Origin: an uncultured Prevotellaceae bacterium
Lineage (GTDB): Bacteria; Bacteroidota; Bacteroidia; Bacteroidales; Bacteroidaceae
DNA: 60,101 bases
Reading direction: 5' to 3'
Assembly (NCBI GenBank): GCA_900318795.1
Contig: ONLU01000008.1
Coordinates: 1-60,101 of the forward strand
The notes beneath the pieces were generated by a model. The model was not told where the DNA came from, searched no databases, and saw nothing but the letters and a program-made list of their open reading frames with translations. The position numbers and the translations under genes were made by a program. This document shows, piece by piece, positions 33,958 to 42,288 of the stretch (within the stretch, counting starts at the first letter, position 1; each line of letters begins with the position of its first letter).

Positions 33958-34066
33958 TATCTTTGCACACACTTATAGAAGGGTTTGTGAAAATCCGACG
34001 ATAAGTTTAGTTAAGTCTAGTTTAGTTTTTGTGTTGGTTGAGAGCGACTCAGTTGAGTCGCTCTCA
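33958..34066 (+). ncRNA. Candidate small RNA between aroC and pyrD
   Basis: A TATCTTTGC box (33958-33966) would start a transcript near 33970. Its 5' part folds as ACTTAT (33971-33976) with ATAAGT (34001-34006), an AGAA/GACG internal loop, and GGGTTT (33981-33986) with AAATCC (33991-33996) closed by a GTGA tetraloop of GNRA type. After an unpaired stretch comes a perfect 12-bp hairpin (34040-34051 with 34054-34065). The RNA would be about 97 nt. The -33 box is poor and the U tract after the hairpin is interrupted, so it could also be the aroC 3' UTR. Confidence 0.5.
34040..34065. terminator. Perfect 12-bp hairpin between aroC and pyrD
   Basis: GAGAGCGACTCA (34040-34051) and TGAGTCGCTCTC (34054-34065) are exact complements with a 2-nt (effectively 4-6 nt) loop. 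It stands between converging units and can end both, although neither side has a long T run. Confidence 0.8.
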
Positions 34067-34080
34067 TTATTTATCAACAA

Positions 34081-34989
34081 CTAATCCAGACAACCGATAA
34101 TCTCGTGTATGCTCTGACAGCCATGAGCGTCGAGCCACTCACTAATACCGTTTCTCACCTTCATGGTAACTGTCGGATCCAAGAAATTGGCAGTACCTAT
34201 TTCTATAGCTGTCGCTCCAGCCATCAAGAACTCAATAGCATCACGGGCCGTACAAATGCCTCCCAAACCTATTACAGGTATCTTCACAGCCTTTGCCACC
34301 TGCCATACCATGCGCAAAGCCACAGGCTTAACAGCAGGGCCACTAAGACCTCCGGTTCCTATACTGAGTAGTGGCTTACGACGTTCCACATCAATAGCCA
34401 TACCCATCAGTGTATTGATTAGAGACACGCTGTCGGCCCCTTCTGTCTCAACAGCACGGGCAATTTCTGTAATATCTGTCACATTAGGAGACAGCTTGAC
34501 TATCAGTGTCTTGTGATATCGCTGGCGAACCGCTTTCACTACGCTGGACGCACCGGCACAAGTAACCCCAAAAGCCATGCCGCCATCTTTGACATTAGGA
34601 CAGGATATGTTCAGCTCTATAGCAGGAATATTCTCCAAAGCATCAATGCGTGCTGCGCACTCTGCATAGTCTTCAGGAGAAGACCCACTGACATTGACTA
34701 TCATGTTGGTACCAATATCCTTAATTTGAGGATAGATATGCTCACAAAAGTAGTCTACTCCTTTATTCTGCAGCCCTACGCAATTCAACATGCCCTGGGC
34801 AGTTTCTGCCATACGGGGATAGTCGTTGCCTTCACGAGATTTCAACGTCGTTCCCTTCACTATAATACCCCCTAATTCCTCCAGGGGAATAAAATCCTGG
34901 AACTCCAATCCATATCCGAATGTTCCACTGGCAGTCATTACCGGATTCTTTAGCGACAAAGCGCCTATATTTACTCTTAAATCTGCCAT
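34081..34989 (-). CDS. pyrD: Dihydroorotate dehydrogenase B, catalytic subunit
   Basis: The 302-residue product is a class 1B dihydroorotate dehydrogenase: [14 protein letters not shown], the catalytic cysteine in [14 protein letters not shown], substrate lysine in [24 protein letters not shown] and the FMN-phosphate loops [15 protein letters not shown] and [13 protein letters not shown]. It oxidises dihydroorotate to orotate in pyrimidine synthesis, passing electrons via FMN to the PyrK subunit. It overlaps pyrK by 13 bp, consistent with coupled subunits. Confidence 0.96.
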   Translation of the reverse strand: MADLRVNIGALSLKNPVMTASGTFGYGLEFQDFIPLEELGGIIVKGTTLKSREGNDYPRMAETAQGMLNCVGLQNKGVDYFCEHIYPQIKDIGTNMIVNVSGSSPEDYAECAARIDALENIPAIELNISCPNVKDGGMAFGVTCAGASSVVKAVRQRYHKTLIVKLSPNVTDITEIARAVETEGADSVSLINTLMGMAIDVERRKPLLSIGTGGLSGPAVKPVALRMVWQVAKAVKIPVIGLGGICTARDAIEFLMAGATAIEIGTANFLDPTVTMKVRNGISEWLDAHGCQSIHEIIGCLD

Positions 34990-35780
34990 AATAATCTTTT
35001 TACGTTAAATACAGGACCATCCTTACAGACACATAGATTACCCTCTGTTGTCTTTTCTACACAGCAGAGACAAGCACCCAGTCCACATGCCATCATATTC
35101 TCCAGAGAAACCTCACACTCAATGCCTTGCTTCCCTGCATAGCGAGCTACAGCCTTCATCATAGGCGTAGGACCACAAGTACAGATACGGTCAAAATGCT
35201 CTTGCAAAACGGAGTGGTCAGTGACAAAACCCTTTTCACCCATAGAGCCGTCCTCTGTTGTTACACACACGCGCCCGAACCTATTAAACAAGTCTAACTC
35301 CAGAAGATCATTGGCTGTACGCCCGCCCAACAAGAAGGTTGGCTTGCATCCCAAAGCACTGAGTTTAGCGCCCAGACAAAGCATAGGAGCAACGCCCACA
35401 CCACCACCTATCAGAAGATAAGAAGGAAGCAGGGATGGCAGAGAATCAGAAGATGCAGGGTTATCTGACGGCAACGTAAAACTATTGCCCAATGGTAACA
35501 CACAGTTCAAAACATCGCCCACATTCAGGCGTCCCAGCTGTCGTGTTCCATCACCCACCATAGCCACCATGAGCCATAATTCATTCTTCTCACAATCGAC
35601 AAAATTAATAGAAATAGGGCGCCGTAAGAATGTGGATGGAGATCCATCAACTCTGACTTCAACGAACTGTCCAGGAAGCATTTCCGGCAAGGGGTTCGAG
35701 TCTGTCAGCCTCAGTAAAATGTGTTTCGGGCTAAGTTGTTCCACAGCCCGAACCTGTAGGTCAAGAACGTACTTTTTCAT
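34977..35780 (-). CDS. pyrK: Dihydroorotate dehydrogenase B, electron transfer subunit
   Basis: From the ATG at 35780 ([16 protein letters not shown]) the product is 267 residues. It has a ferredoxin-reductase-like FAD domain ([12 protein letters not shown]), an NAD-binding segment ([16 protein letters not shown]) and a C-terminal 2Fe-2S motif ([12 protein letters not shown], with the last Cys in [10 protein letters not shown]). Just before the NAD-binding loop lies a Ser/Pro/Leu-rich stretch ([15 protein letters not shown]) that looks like an insertion compared with usual PyrK. Confidence 0.94.
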   Translation of the reverse strand: MKKYVLDLQVRAVEQLSPKHILLRLTDSNPLPEMLPGQFVEVRVDGSPSTFLRRPISINFVDCEKNELWLMVAMVGDGTRQLGRLNVGDVLNCVLPLGNSFTLPSDNPASSDSLPSLLPSYLLIGGGVGVAPMLCLGAKLSALGCKPTFLLGGRTANDLLELDLFNRFGRVCVTTEDGSMGEKGFVTDHSVLQEHFDRICTCGPTPMMKAVARYAGKQGIECEVSLENMMACGLGACLCCVEKTTEGNLCVCKDGPVFNVKRLLWQI

Positions 35781-35853
35781 AACAAGTGCAAAGATAGCGG
35801 TTTTTCGCAAAAACGCCAAAATCTGGCGCTAAATTTTCATTTACGACATTGAT

Positions 35854-36339
35854 TTACTTCTTTGCCGGAACAAAGGTTTCGTACGTTTGATCATCATAAT
35901 AGACACGGATTTCTGTGACTTTTCGTGGTTCTTTGTCAACAATTTTGATTTCCTCACGAACTATTTCTGGACGTGTACTAATTACACCATGCTGATAAGT
36001 ACGTGCCTGAGAGTCCGACTGTCGGATCTGGGAAGTCTCAGGAAGAGAAGTATCGAAATTTAACATCGGTTCCGAAGACCTCGAATGAGTCTCCATATCT
36101 GAAGCAGAAGATTCAGCAGGGTGGGTTATATACATGTCACCAGAACCAAAAAGCAACCATTCTGTACTGATGTCAGGAATTTTTGCTTTAATAGCTTCAA
36201 TGACATTTATTGTTGGACGAGTACGTCCATTGAAGATACTGCTCAAAGTAGCAGGTGACTGTTGGAGGAAATCTGCAAACACTTGTTGGGTCATGTGCTT
36301 GTCCTCCATAATCTGGCGAATTCTGTCTTTTGTCTCCAT
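35854..36339 (-). CDS. XRE-family helix-turn-helix regulator
   Basis: The 161-residue product has an N-terminal HTH_3 domain (RIRQIMEDKHMTQQVFADFL then SPATLSSIFNGRTRPTINVI) and a C-terminal region of unknown fold with a charged strand-like end (REEIKIVDKEPRKVTEIRV). The 'LLFGSGDMY' phrase after the HTH is typical of Bacteroidales regulators of this type. A TACCTTTG box on the minus strand (complement of 36385-36392) is its likely promoter; the palindrome GGGC-N5-GCCC (36355-36367) in its leader could be an autoregulatory operator. Confidence 0.88.
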   Translation of the reverse strand: METKDRIRQIMEDKHMTQQVFADFLQQSPATLSSIFNGRTRPTINVIEAIKAKIPDISTEWLLFGSGDMYITHPAESSASDMETHSRSSEPMLNFDTSLPETSQIRQSDSQARTYQHGVISTRPEIVREEIKIVDKEPRKVTEIRVYYDDQTYETFVPAKK

Positions 36340-36354
36340 TTAAGTCAAAATTAG

Positions 36355-36392
36355 GGGCAAATAGCCCGATTTTTTAAGATTTTACAAAGGTA
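36355..36392 (-). promoter_or_regulatory. XRE gene promoter and candidate operator
   Basis: A TACCTTTG box (complement of 36385-36392) is followed in the transcript by the dyad GGGCTATTTGCCC (complement of 36355-36367), 15 nt before the ATG. A dyad at this place could be an operator or a small leader hairpin. Confidence 0.45.
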
Positions 36393-37080
36393 AAGTTTTT
36401 TTTTGGAATACACAAGAAATCTAAAGGATATTTTGTTTTATGAATTTTGATTTTTAAATTTGAAATTTTAAAATTCATGTTTAAGAATTCCTAAAATCGC
36501 ATTTACATTTACAAATATAAATTCACAGACTTAAATCTTTACAAAGTGTTTCTATAGGAATTTTTACTAATATATTGGTTATAAATGCGCTATTTCCTAC
36601 ACTAAGTACTTTAAGATGGCCTTGTATGCAGAACTATTCTGGGATAACTTAATATTATGCCATATTTTGAAGAGCAAATAGTCATAATTAACTGATTTTT
36701 ACCAATATATGCGTCATTAATCTTGTATGAATATCTATTTTTATGAGATTGTAAAGTCAAAATATTAGGTTTATAAACCAAAAGCGATGGTGCATATTTT
36801 GGTTTACGTATATTCAATTTACAATTTTACATTCCAAACCATCAACTACATATAGTGTGGTTTTAAAATCTAAATCTACAAAACAAAATGTAAAAATTAG
36901 TTAACTCTAAATATTTCACCTCAAGAGCAGCAAAAAATGAGCGTTTTCAAAGAATTCCGCACCACTGGAGGAAAAACTGAAAATTCGCAAAATATGAGGG
37001 CTTATTTTGGGGCAAAAACCCTTTGCACATCAGCGTTAGAGGGCAAAATTCTTTGTCTGCAAAAAATGGAATTCTAGAAG
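36393..37080. other. AT-rich stretch without a recognisable gene
   Basis: Nearly 700 bp of very AT-rich DNA upstream of the XRE regulator. Short frames exist but none has a plausible start, composition or family. I see no tRNA-like or terminator-like structure until the holA terminator at 37081. It contains one more GGGGCAAAAACCC-like sequence (about 37009-37021), similar to the candidate operator at 36354-36367. Confidence 0.6.
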
Positions 37081-37106
37081 AAAAGAGCCCCAAAACAGGC
37101 TCTTTT
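37081..37106 (-). terminator. holA terminator
   Basis: AAAAGAGCC (37081-37089) pairs with GGCTCTTTT (37098-37106) around CCAAAACA, right after the holA stop, with T-rich continuation on the minus strand. Confidence 0.88.
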
Positions 37107-37107
37107 C

Positions 37108-38133
37108 TTAATGAAGTATAAAGAAAATTAGTTCTTTCATGAGCTCTCCAGGGGGTGTATTTGGGTTATCCAACCCCTTACTTTTGGCATCAATTTCTCT
37201 TATTTTACCCAGAATCTGCATCACTTTCATACCTGTATAATTTCGCATGCCAGTGATATATTCCCGGGCAAACCATGGAGACTTAAAATCGAGCCATTGA
37301 GCCAATGCCTCCTGACTGCCTTTTTGGGGACAATAGTAGGCGATCATCAAATTTTGGAAGTAATTGAAGAGCAATGGGAGAAAAGCATAAAGTCCCCCAC
37401 TCTTTGGATTTTCGTCAAAATATTTGATTATCAGGTTTGCCTTATAAATATTTCGGTTAACCAAGGCATCGCGTAACTCATAACCGTTAAAGTCCTTGCT
37501 CACCCCTATCTGGTCCTCTACCACTTCTGGGGTGACACGTTTGTTGTCTGCCGGCAATGACAGCAGAACCTTATTCAATTCGCCCGTAAGTCGGCTTAAA
37601 TCGCTTCCTACGGCTTCGGCAACCAATTGTGCCGATTTGGGATCAATAGAGGCTCCACGAGCCTGCAAATAATGTTCTATGAAGGGCAAAAGTTCCCGGT
37701 CGCTCAGTTTTTTACTTTCGAAGAGCACCCCAGCCTGCTGGATAGCCTTCACATATTCCCTTTTGCGACCATCGACTTTCCCATTTTTGTGACACATCAC
37801 GAGGATGGTGGAAGGCATGGGTGCCTTGAAATACTTCTCCAGGGGCTCTGTGTTCCGGATATTCTGAGCTTCCTTGACAATGAGAACCTGGTATTCTGCC
37901 ATCATGGGATAGCGCTTGGCGGCATCGACTATCTGCGAAGCCGTAACATCTGAGCCGAAGAGAACGGTCTGATTAAAATCCCGCTCTTCGGGTTGTAGCA
38001 CGTTATTGGCCAGCCATTCGCTGATTTGGTCAATATAATACGACTCCTCGCCCATCAGGTAATAGACGGGCTTGAACTGACGCGCTTTGAGGTCGTTCAT
38101 GACGCTGTCGTATGTGACTGCTACCTGTGCCAT
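37108..38133 (-). CDS. holA: DNA polymerase III delta subunit
   Basis: HolA opens the beta sliding clamp as part of the clamp loader. The 341-residue product has the AAA+-like organisation of delta without a functional P-loop: PVYYLMGEESYYIDQISEWL, the DAAKRYPMMAEYQVLIVKEA segment, MCHKNGKVDGRKREYVKAI and EAVGSDLSRLTGELNKVLLS. Length is normal. It begins inside the end of the small membrane-protein gene upstream (13-bp overlap) and ends at a strong terminator. Confidence 0.94.
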   Translation of the reverse strand: MAQVAVTYDSVMNDLKARQFKPVYYLMGEESYYIDQISEWLANNVLQPEERDFNQTVLFGSDVTASQIVDAAKRYPMMAEYQVLIVKEAQNIRNTEPLEKYFKAPMPSTILVMCHKNGKVDGRKREYVKAIQQAGVLFESKKLSDRELLPFIEHYLQARGASIDPKSAQLVAEAVGSDLSRLTGELNKVLLSLPADNKRVTPEVVEDQIGVSKDFNGYELRDALVNRNIYKANLIIKYFDENPKSGGLYAFLPLLFNYFQNLMIAYYCPQKGSQEALAQWLDFKSPWFAREYITGMRNYTGMKVMQILGKIREIDAKSKGLDNPNTPPGELMKELIFFILH

Positions 38134-38372
38134 AACAGGGCTTTTAAGTGGGCGGGAGGCCCGTTCACGCGGGGATTCCGCAATATATCACTGATGGTCA
38201 GATTGTGCTGCTGACAGACCTGTTTTTCGTCGGGACAAAAAAAGTGCACAATGCCCGTGAAAGTGGGGATTTCGACTGATACTTCGTGGCATACAACCTT
38301 GCATACCGCCCGTACGGACAGAACGATAAAAAGGGCGCCCAGAAGTATATATATTAAATATAGTAGATTCAT
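38121..38372 (-). CDS. Small membrane-anchored protein upstream of holA
   Basis: From the ATG at 38372 (MNLLYLIYILLGALFIVLSV) the product is 83 residues: one N-terminal membrane helix, then a soluble part with five cysteines in all (AVCKVVCHE, HFFCPDEKQVCQQ). It lies just behind a minus-strand TATCTTTG box (near 38392-38399) and overlaps holA by 13 bp, so it is likely translated and coupled to holA. No family recognised. Confidence 0.6.
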   Translation of the reverse strand: MNLLYLIYILLGALFIVLSVRAVCKVVCHEVSVEIPTFTGIVHFFCPDEKQVCQQHNLTISDILRNPRVNGPPAHLKALLWHR

Positions 38373-38439
38373 AGAACAAATTCTCCCCACAAAGATACAA
38401 AAAAAACTGCAATTTGGTACACATATTAAGTTTTTTTTG

Positions 38440-38448
38440 TAATTTTGC
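38440..38448 (+). promoter_or_regulatory. Promoter -7 box of the HsdR-N gene
   Basis: TAATTTTGC lies only 4 bp before the ATG at 38453, so the transcript should be leaderless or nearly so. A divergent TATCTTTG on the other strand serves the small protein-holA unit. Confidence 0.55.
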
Positions 38449-38452
38449 CCAC

Positions 38453-38911
38453 ATGAACGAATTGAATCTTCCTGCCTACGAGGTTAAAGTGCGTGGGACG
38501 CGTGAAAAGCCTGAGATTTTCGATTTTCTGCGCAAGCGCTACGTATCCTTGACTCCAGAGGAATGGGTGCGCCAGCATTTCACTCACTGGCTTATCGAGC
38601 ACAAGGGGTATCCTAAGGGACTTCTTGGCAACGAGATTGCCTTGAGATGTGGCGACAAACCATTGCGTTGCGACAGCATTCTCTACAATCAAGAAGCCCA
38701 GCCACAAATGATTATAGAATACAAAGCACCCACTGTGTCGCTGACACAGCGGGTGTTTGATCAGATTTCTGCGTACAACCTCCTGCTCCATGTAGACTTT
38801 CTAGTAGTCTCGAATGGTGTCCAACACGTCTTTTGTAAGATGGACTATGCCCGCCAGAGCTACGACATGCAGAGTGATATACCAGACTATGCAGAGTTGG
38901 AGAGTTTGTAA
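38453..38911 (+). CDS. HsdR N-terminal-type nuclease-domain protein
   Basis: From MNELNLPAYEVKV the product is 152 residues, almost entirely a type I restriction enzyme R-subunit N-terminal-like domain: VRQHFTHWLIEHKGYPKGLL, then a PD-(D/E)xK-like core LRCDSILYN and MIIEYKAPTVSLTQRVFDQI (D...ExK). No helicase or partner restriction genes are nearby, so it is a stand-alone nuclease-fold protein, common in Bacteroidales; its role is unknown. Confidence 0.85.
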   Translation: MNELNLPAYEVKVRGTREKPEIFDFLRKRYVSLTPEEWVRQHFTHWLIEHKGYPKGLLGNEIALRCGDKPLRCDSILYNQEAQPQMIIEYKAPTVSLTQRVFDQISAYNLLLHVDFLVVSNGVQHVFCKMDYARQSYDMQSDIPDYAELESL

Positions 38912-38917
38912 CGTCCT

Positions 38918-39775
38918 TTATGCCTCTGCCTCAGGAACTTCCGGAGTTTCGTCTTCCTTCTTCACCGTTTTGCGGATAGCACGCTTGCGTGTCTTCTTAT
39001 CCTCTGTACTAGTAGTCTTGTCTATCTTGACACCAGCCAGTTCCGGATCGATGAGGATACGGCCGCAATACTCGCAGACTATCACCTTCTTGTGCATCTT
39101 GATGTCCAACTGACGCTGGGGCGGAATCTTATTGAAGCAACCACCACAGGCATCACGCTGCACATAGACAATGCCCAGTCCGTTACGTGCATTCTTACGG
39201 ATGCGCTTGAACGAGGTCAGCAGACGGGGATCAATCTTGCTCTCCAGGTCCTTCACCTTTGCTTTCAGTTTCTCCTCCTCGGCACGTGTCTCTTCCATAA
39301 TCTCGTCGAGCTCGCTCTTCTTGGCATCCAGAGCTTGACGACGGTCATCGATAACCTCTTGGCTCTGTGCGAGTTCCGACTTCTTTTCCTCTATACGGAA
39401 AGAAGCTTCCTTGATCTTCTTGTTACAAAGTTCTATTTCCAGGCTCTGGAATTCGATTTCCTTCGAGAGCGTATCGTACTCACGATTGTTCTTCACGTCG
39501 TTGAGCTGGGTCTTGTAGCGCTCTACGCTGGCCTTGGCATTCTCTATCTCTCCTTTTTTCAAGGTGATAGCCTGCTCAAATTCGGCAATTTCGTTCTGAA
39601 TCTTCTCAATACGAATGGTCAGACCTTCAATTTCGTCCTCGAGGTCCTGTACTTCCAGAGGCAGTTCGCCCCTCAGTGCACGCTTTTCGTCAATACCCGA
39701 AAGCGTGGTCTGCAGCTGATAGAGTGTCTTCAGGCGCTCTTCAACCGGCATTTCCATTGGATCTTTCTTTGCCAT
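38918..39775 (-). CDS. Zinc-ribbon coiled-coil protein (DUF164 type)
   Basis: The 285-residue product is a long charged coiled coil (about 10-185) followed by a C4 zinc ribbon: CGGCFNKIPPQRQLDI and VIVCEYCGRIL. A Lys/Glu-rich tail ends it. This is the family often called C4-type zinc ribbon or CdsZ-like; its molecular role is poorly defined. It forms a unit with the Nif3-like gene 44 bp upstream, a common pairing in Bacteroidetes and other phyla. Confidence 0.92.
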   Translation of the reverse strand: MAKKDPMEMPVEERLKTLYQLQTTLSGIDEKRALRGELPLEVQDLEDEIEGLTIRIEKIQNEIAEFEQAITLKKGEIENAKASVERYKTQLNDVKNNREYDTLSKEIEFQSLEIELCNKKIKEASFRIEEKKSELAQSQEVIDDRRQALDAKKSELDEIMEETRAEEEKLKAKVKDLESKIDPRLLTSFKRIRKNARNGLGIVYVQRDACGGCFNKIPPQRQLDIKMHKKVIVCEYCGRILIDPELAGVKIDKTTSTEDKKTRKRAIRKTVKKEDETPEVPEAEA

Positions 39776-39819
39776 AGTTCTCTTTTTACTAGTTGTTATT
39801 ACGTGTGATTGTTATTGCA

Positions 39820-40605
39820 TCATAGATAGACGATGGGGTTCGTGTTCGTCTCTGCTATTTCCGTGCGTACCCCTGGGCATTCACGCTGGATGATGTCACG
39901 GAATATCTCCGACGTGTACTGTTCGCTCTGATAGTGTCCGATGACACATATCTGAATCTGCTGTTCTCGTCCGAAGAAGACGTGATAGTGCATTTCGCCC
40001 GTGATGAAGGCGTCAGCGCCCTGCTCCACGGCATCGTCCAGCAGGAAGTCACCTGCTCCGCCACAGATGGCGACACGACGTATCGGGCGTGTCAGCAGTT
40101 CATTGCACTGGGCACATGCCACCTGGAAACGCTCTTTTACCAGCCGGACAAAGTCCTCCGCCTTCATCGACTGTGCCAGGTCACCTACCACCCCGCTTCC
40201 AGCCTCTGTGTCGCCCACCTGTTTCCGGGCGAAGAAGCGTCCGTTTTCCAGTCCCAGCTTCTCGGCTATCTTCCAGTTCACGCCGTCCTTGGCGTTGTCC
40301 ATATTGGTGTGCATGGAGACTACGACGATGTCGTGCTTGATGGCCTTGATGACGCAACGCTGCACGTAGTCGCCGTCCGTAATCTGCTTCAGTCCGCGGA
40401 ACAACAACGGATGGTGGCTGACAATGAGATTGCAGCCCTTTCTGATGGCTTCGTCAACCGTCTGTTCGTTGACGTCCAAACACAATAATGCCCCTGAAAC
40501 CTCCGCCTCCGTCAGTCCCAGTTGCAGGCCAGCATTGTCCCAGCTTTCCTGTAAGGGCAGAGGCGCGAATTGTTCAAGGGCGCTCAGCACTTGCTTTATT
40601 TTCAC
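39820..40605 (-). CDS. Nif3-like dinuclear metal protein
   Basis: The 261-residue product has the metal-ligand motifs of the Nif3/YbgI family: SHHPLLFRGLKQI, MHTNMDNAKDGVNWKIAEKL and GHYQSEQYTSEIFRD, with GGAGDFLLDDAVEQGADAFI in between. Members form hexameric toroids with a two-metal centre; reported roles as GTP cyclohydrolase-like or repair proteins are not settled. It is first gene of the unit with the zinc-ribbon protein. Confidence 0.93.
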   Translation of the reverse strand: MKIKQVLSALEQFAPLPLQESWDNAGLQLGLTEAEVSGALLCLDVNEQTVDEAIRKGCNLIVSHHPLLFRGLKQITDGDYVQRCVIKAIKHDIVVVSMHTNMDNAKDGVNWKIAEKLGLENGRFFARKQVGDTEAGSGVVGDLAQSMKAEDFVRLVKERFQVACAQCNELLTRPIRRVAICGGAGDFLLDDAVEQGADAFITGEMHYHVFFGREQQIQICVIGHYQSEQYTSEIFRDIIQRECPGVRTEIAETNTNPIVYL

Positions 40606-40624
40606 GCTTCCAAAATGTTTATTT

Positions 40625-40722
40625 CAGGCTGCAAAGATACGAAAAACTATTAAGAATTAAGCATTAAGCATTAAGAAAATGTGTGTCAGACCACATTTTT
40701 TCTCAAATCTTAACTATTAGCT
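40625..40722. repeat. Degenerate relatives of the 65-bp element
   Basis: GCAAAGATACG at the left with TTAAGAATTAAGCATTAAGC resembles one end of the 65-bp element, and CACATTTTTTCTCAAATCTTAAC further right resembles the other orientation. Together they look like two decayed halves facing each other between the Nif3 and purF-like genes. Confidence 0.5.
40676..40699 (-). terminator. Terminator of the purF-like gene
   Basis: AAAATGTG (40676-40683) pairs with CACATTTT (40692-40699); on the minus strand a T-rich tail follows. It is formed by sequence of the decayed repeat. Confidence 0.65.
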
Positions 40723-40744
40723 CCTAACGTTCTGCCGTTTTTGC

Positions 40745-42172
40745 TCAGTCGTTGTCGTGCTCGTGACAGTAGCTTGTTCCGTCAAAGCAGTGCGTACAAA
40801 CGCGCTCCTTGGGAAGCCCTATCGACTCTATCAAGTCCTCCAGCGAGGCAAACTTCACACTGTCCAATCCCAGACGGCGTGCTATTTCGTTCACCATGCG
40901 CTTATACTCTGGTGTTCCCGTCTTGGCATACTGCTCCAGGTTCTTCTTGTCGTCACCTTCGAAGTCCTTGATGATACGACGTGTAATGAGCTCCATATCC
41001 GACTTCGACGAAGTAAATCCAATGAACGGACAGCCGTACACCAACGGAGGACATGATATGCGCACATGCACCTCCTTGGCACCGTTTTCAAAGAACGTAC
41101 GCACATTGTCGCGCAACTGGGTACCACGGACGATGGAGTCGTCACAGAACACAATGCGCTGGTTCTTCAGGACAGCCGGATTGGGAATCAGCTTCATCTT
41201 AGCCACCAGGTCGCGACGCACCTGATTACCAGGGGTAAACGAGCGAGGCCACGTCGGCGTGTACTTCAATACGGCACGCTTGTAGGGTATCTGCTTTCCG
41301 TGTGAATAGCCAAGCGCCATACCTACACCCGAGTCTGGAATGCCACATACCAAGTCTGCTTCCAGTTCCGTATCTTTCTCGCCCATCAGACGTCCGTTCT
41401 TCTCGCGTACATATTCAGTATTGATGCCCTCATAGTCACTGGCTGGGAATCCGTAGTACACCCAGAGGAACGAGCAAATCTGGCATCGTGACAACGGTTT
41501 CTGCATCACTTCCAGCCCGTCTGCTCTCAGCCTGACAATCTCGCCCGGCCCCAGATCGCGCTCCACCACATAGTCCAGATTGGGGAAGCTCGTCGTCTCG
41601 CTGGACACTGCATAGGCACCCTCCTTCTTTCCGATGACGATGGGCGTACGTCCCAGGAAGTCGCGTGCAGCAATGATGCCGTCCTCCGTCAGGATGAGCA
41701 TCGAGCAAGAGCCTTCTATCTTTTGGTACACCTTATTAATACCTTCCACAAACGTGTCACCCATATTGATGAGCAGAGCCACCAGTTCCGTCTGGTTGAT
41801 GTTGTTGGCCGACATCTCGCTCAGGTGCATGCGCTGTTTCAGCAGTTCGTCGGCAATCTCGCGCAGGTTGTTGATTTTCGCCACCGTTACCACGGCATAT
41901 CGCCCCAGGTGCGAATTGACGATGATAGGCTGAGGGTCCGTGTCGCTGATGACACCCAGTCCCTGATGTCCCTTGAAACCGTCCAGCTCGTCCTCAAAGC
42001 GAGAGCGGAAGTAGTGGCGTTCCAGCGAGTGGATAGAGCGGTGAAAGCCACTTTCCTCGTCAAACGTCACCAGTCCGGCGCGTTTCGTACCTAAGTGTGA
42101 GTTGTAGTCTGTTCCGTAAAACAAATCGTTTACGCAGTCCTTTTTAGAGATTGTGCCAAAAAAGCCACCCAT
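40745..42172 (-). CDS. Amidophosphoribosyltransferase homologue without the glutaminase cysteine
   Basis: From the ATG at 42172 the product is 475 residues. It aligns by eye with PurF: an Ntn-type N-terminal half (FYGTDYNSHLGTKRAGLVTF, SDTDPQPIIVNSHLGRYAVV, KIEGSCSMLILTEDGIIAAR) and a C-terminal PRTase half with the PRPP loop VFCDDSIVRGTQL. But the first residues are MGGFFGTISKK, so the residue exposed after Met removal is Gly, not the catalytic Cys of class II amidotransferases. Ammonia-dependent or regulatory function is possible. The frame extends 31 codons upstream across the promoter and is not used. Confidence 0.88.
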   Translation of the reverse strand: MGGFFGTISKKDCVNDLFYGTDYNSHLGTKRAGLVTFDEESGFHRSIHSLERHYFRSRFEDELDGFKGHQGLGVISDTDPQPIIVNSHLGRYAVVTVAKINNLREIADELLKQRMHLSEMSANNINQTELVALLINMGDTFVEGINKVYQKIEGSCSMLILTEDGIIAARDFLGRTPIVIGKKEGAYAVSSETTSFPNLDYVVERDLGPGEIVRLRADGLEVMQKPLSRCQICSFLWVYYGFPASDYEGINTEYVREKNGRLMGEKDTELEADLVCGIPDSGVGMALGYSHGKQIPYKRAVLKYTPTWPRSFTPGNQVRRDLVAKMKLIPNPAVLKNQRIVFCDDSIVRGTQLRDNVRTFFENGAKEVHVRISCPPLVYGCPFIGFTSSKSDMELITRRIIKDFEGDDKKNLEQYAKTGTPEYKRMVNEIARRLGLDSVKFASLEDLIESIGLPKERVCTHCFDGTSYCHEHDND

Positions 42173-42209
42173 ACTGTTATCTTTTACCTTAATTTGTTTT
42201 TTTGAGGTT

Positions 42210-42257
42210 GCAAAGATACAAAAAAATCGGTAAACCTTGCAGTCTTTGCCGATTTTT
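42210..42257 (-). terminator. Terminator overlapping the purF-like promoter
   Basis: AAAAATCGGTAAA (42222-42234) pairs with TTTGCCGATTTTT (42245-42257) with one wobble, giving a T run on the minus strand for the upstream unrecognised gene. The T run leads straight into TATCTTTGC (complement of 42210-42218), the purF-like promoter box, so one gene's terminator is the next gene's upstream promoter region. Confidence 0.8.
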
Positions 42258-42288
42258 TTCTTCAATCATTCATGTTTCTTGTTCGTTG

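Noticed and set aside
36611-36817. 68-codon minus-strand frame in the AT-rich stretch
   Set aside because: No ribosome site, no promoter, no family resemblance; composition is that of random AT-rich DNA.
38453-38911. Restriction-modification system
   Set aside because: Only an HsdR N-terminal-like domain is present; no methylase, specificity subunit or helicase is encoded nearby.
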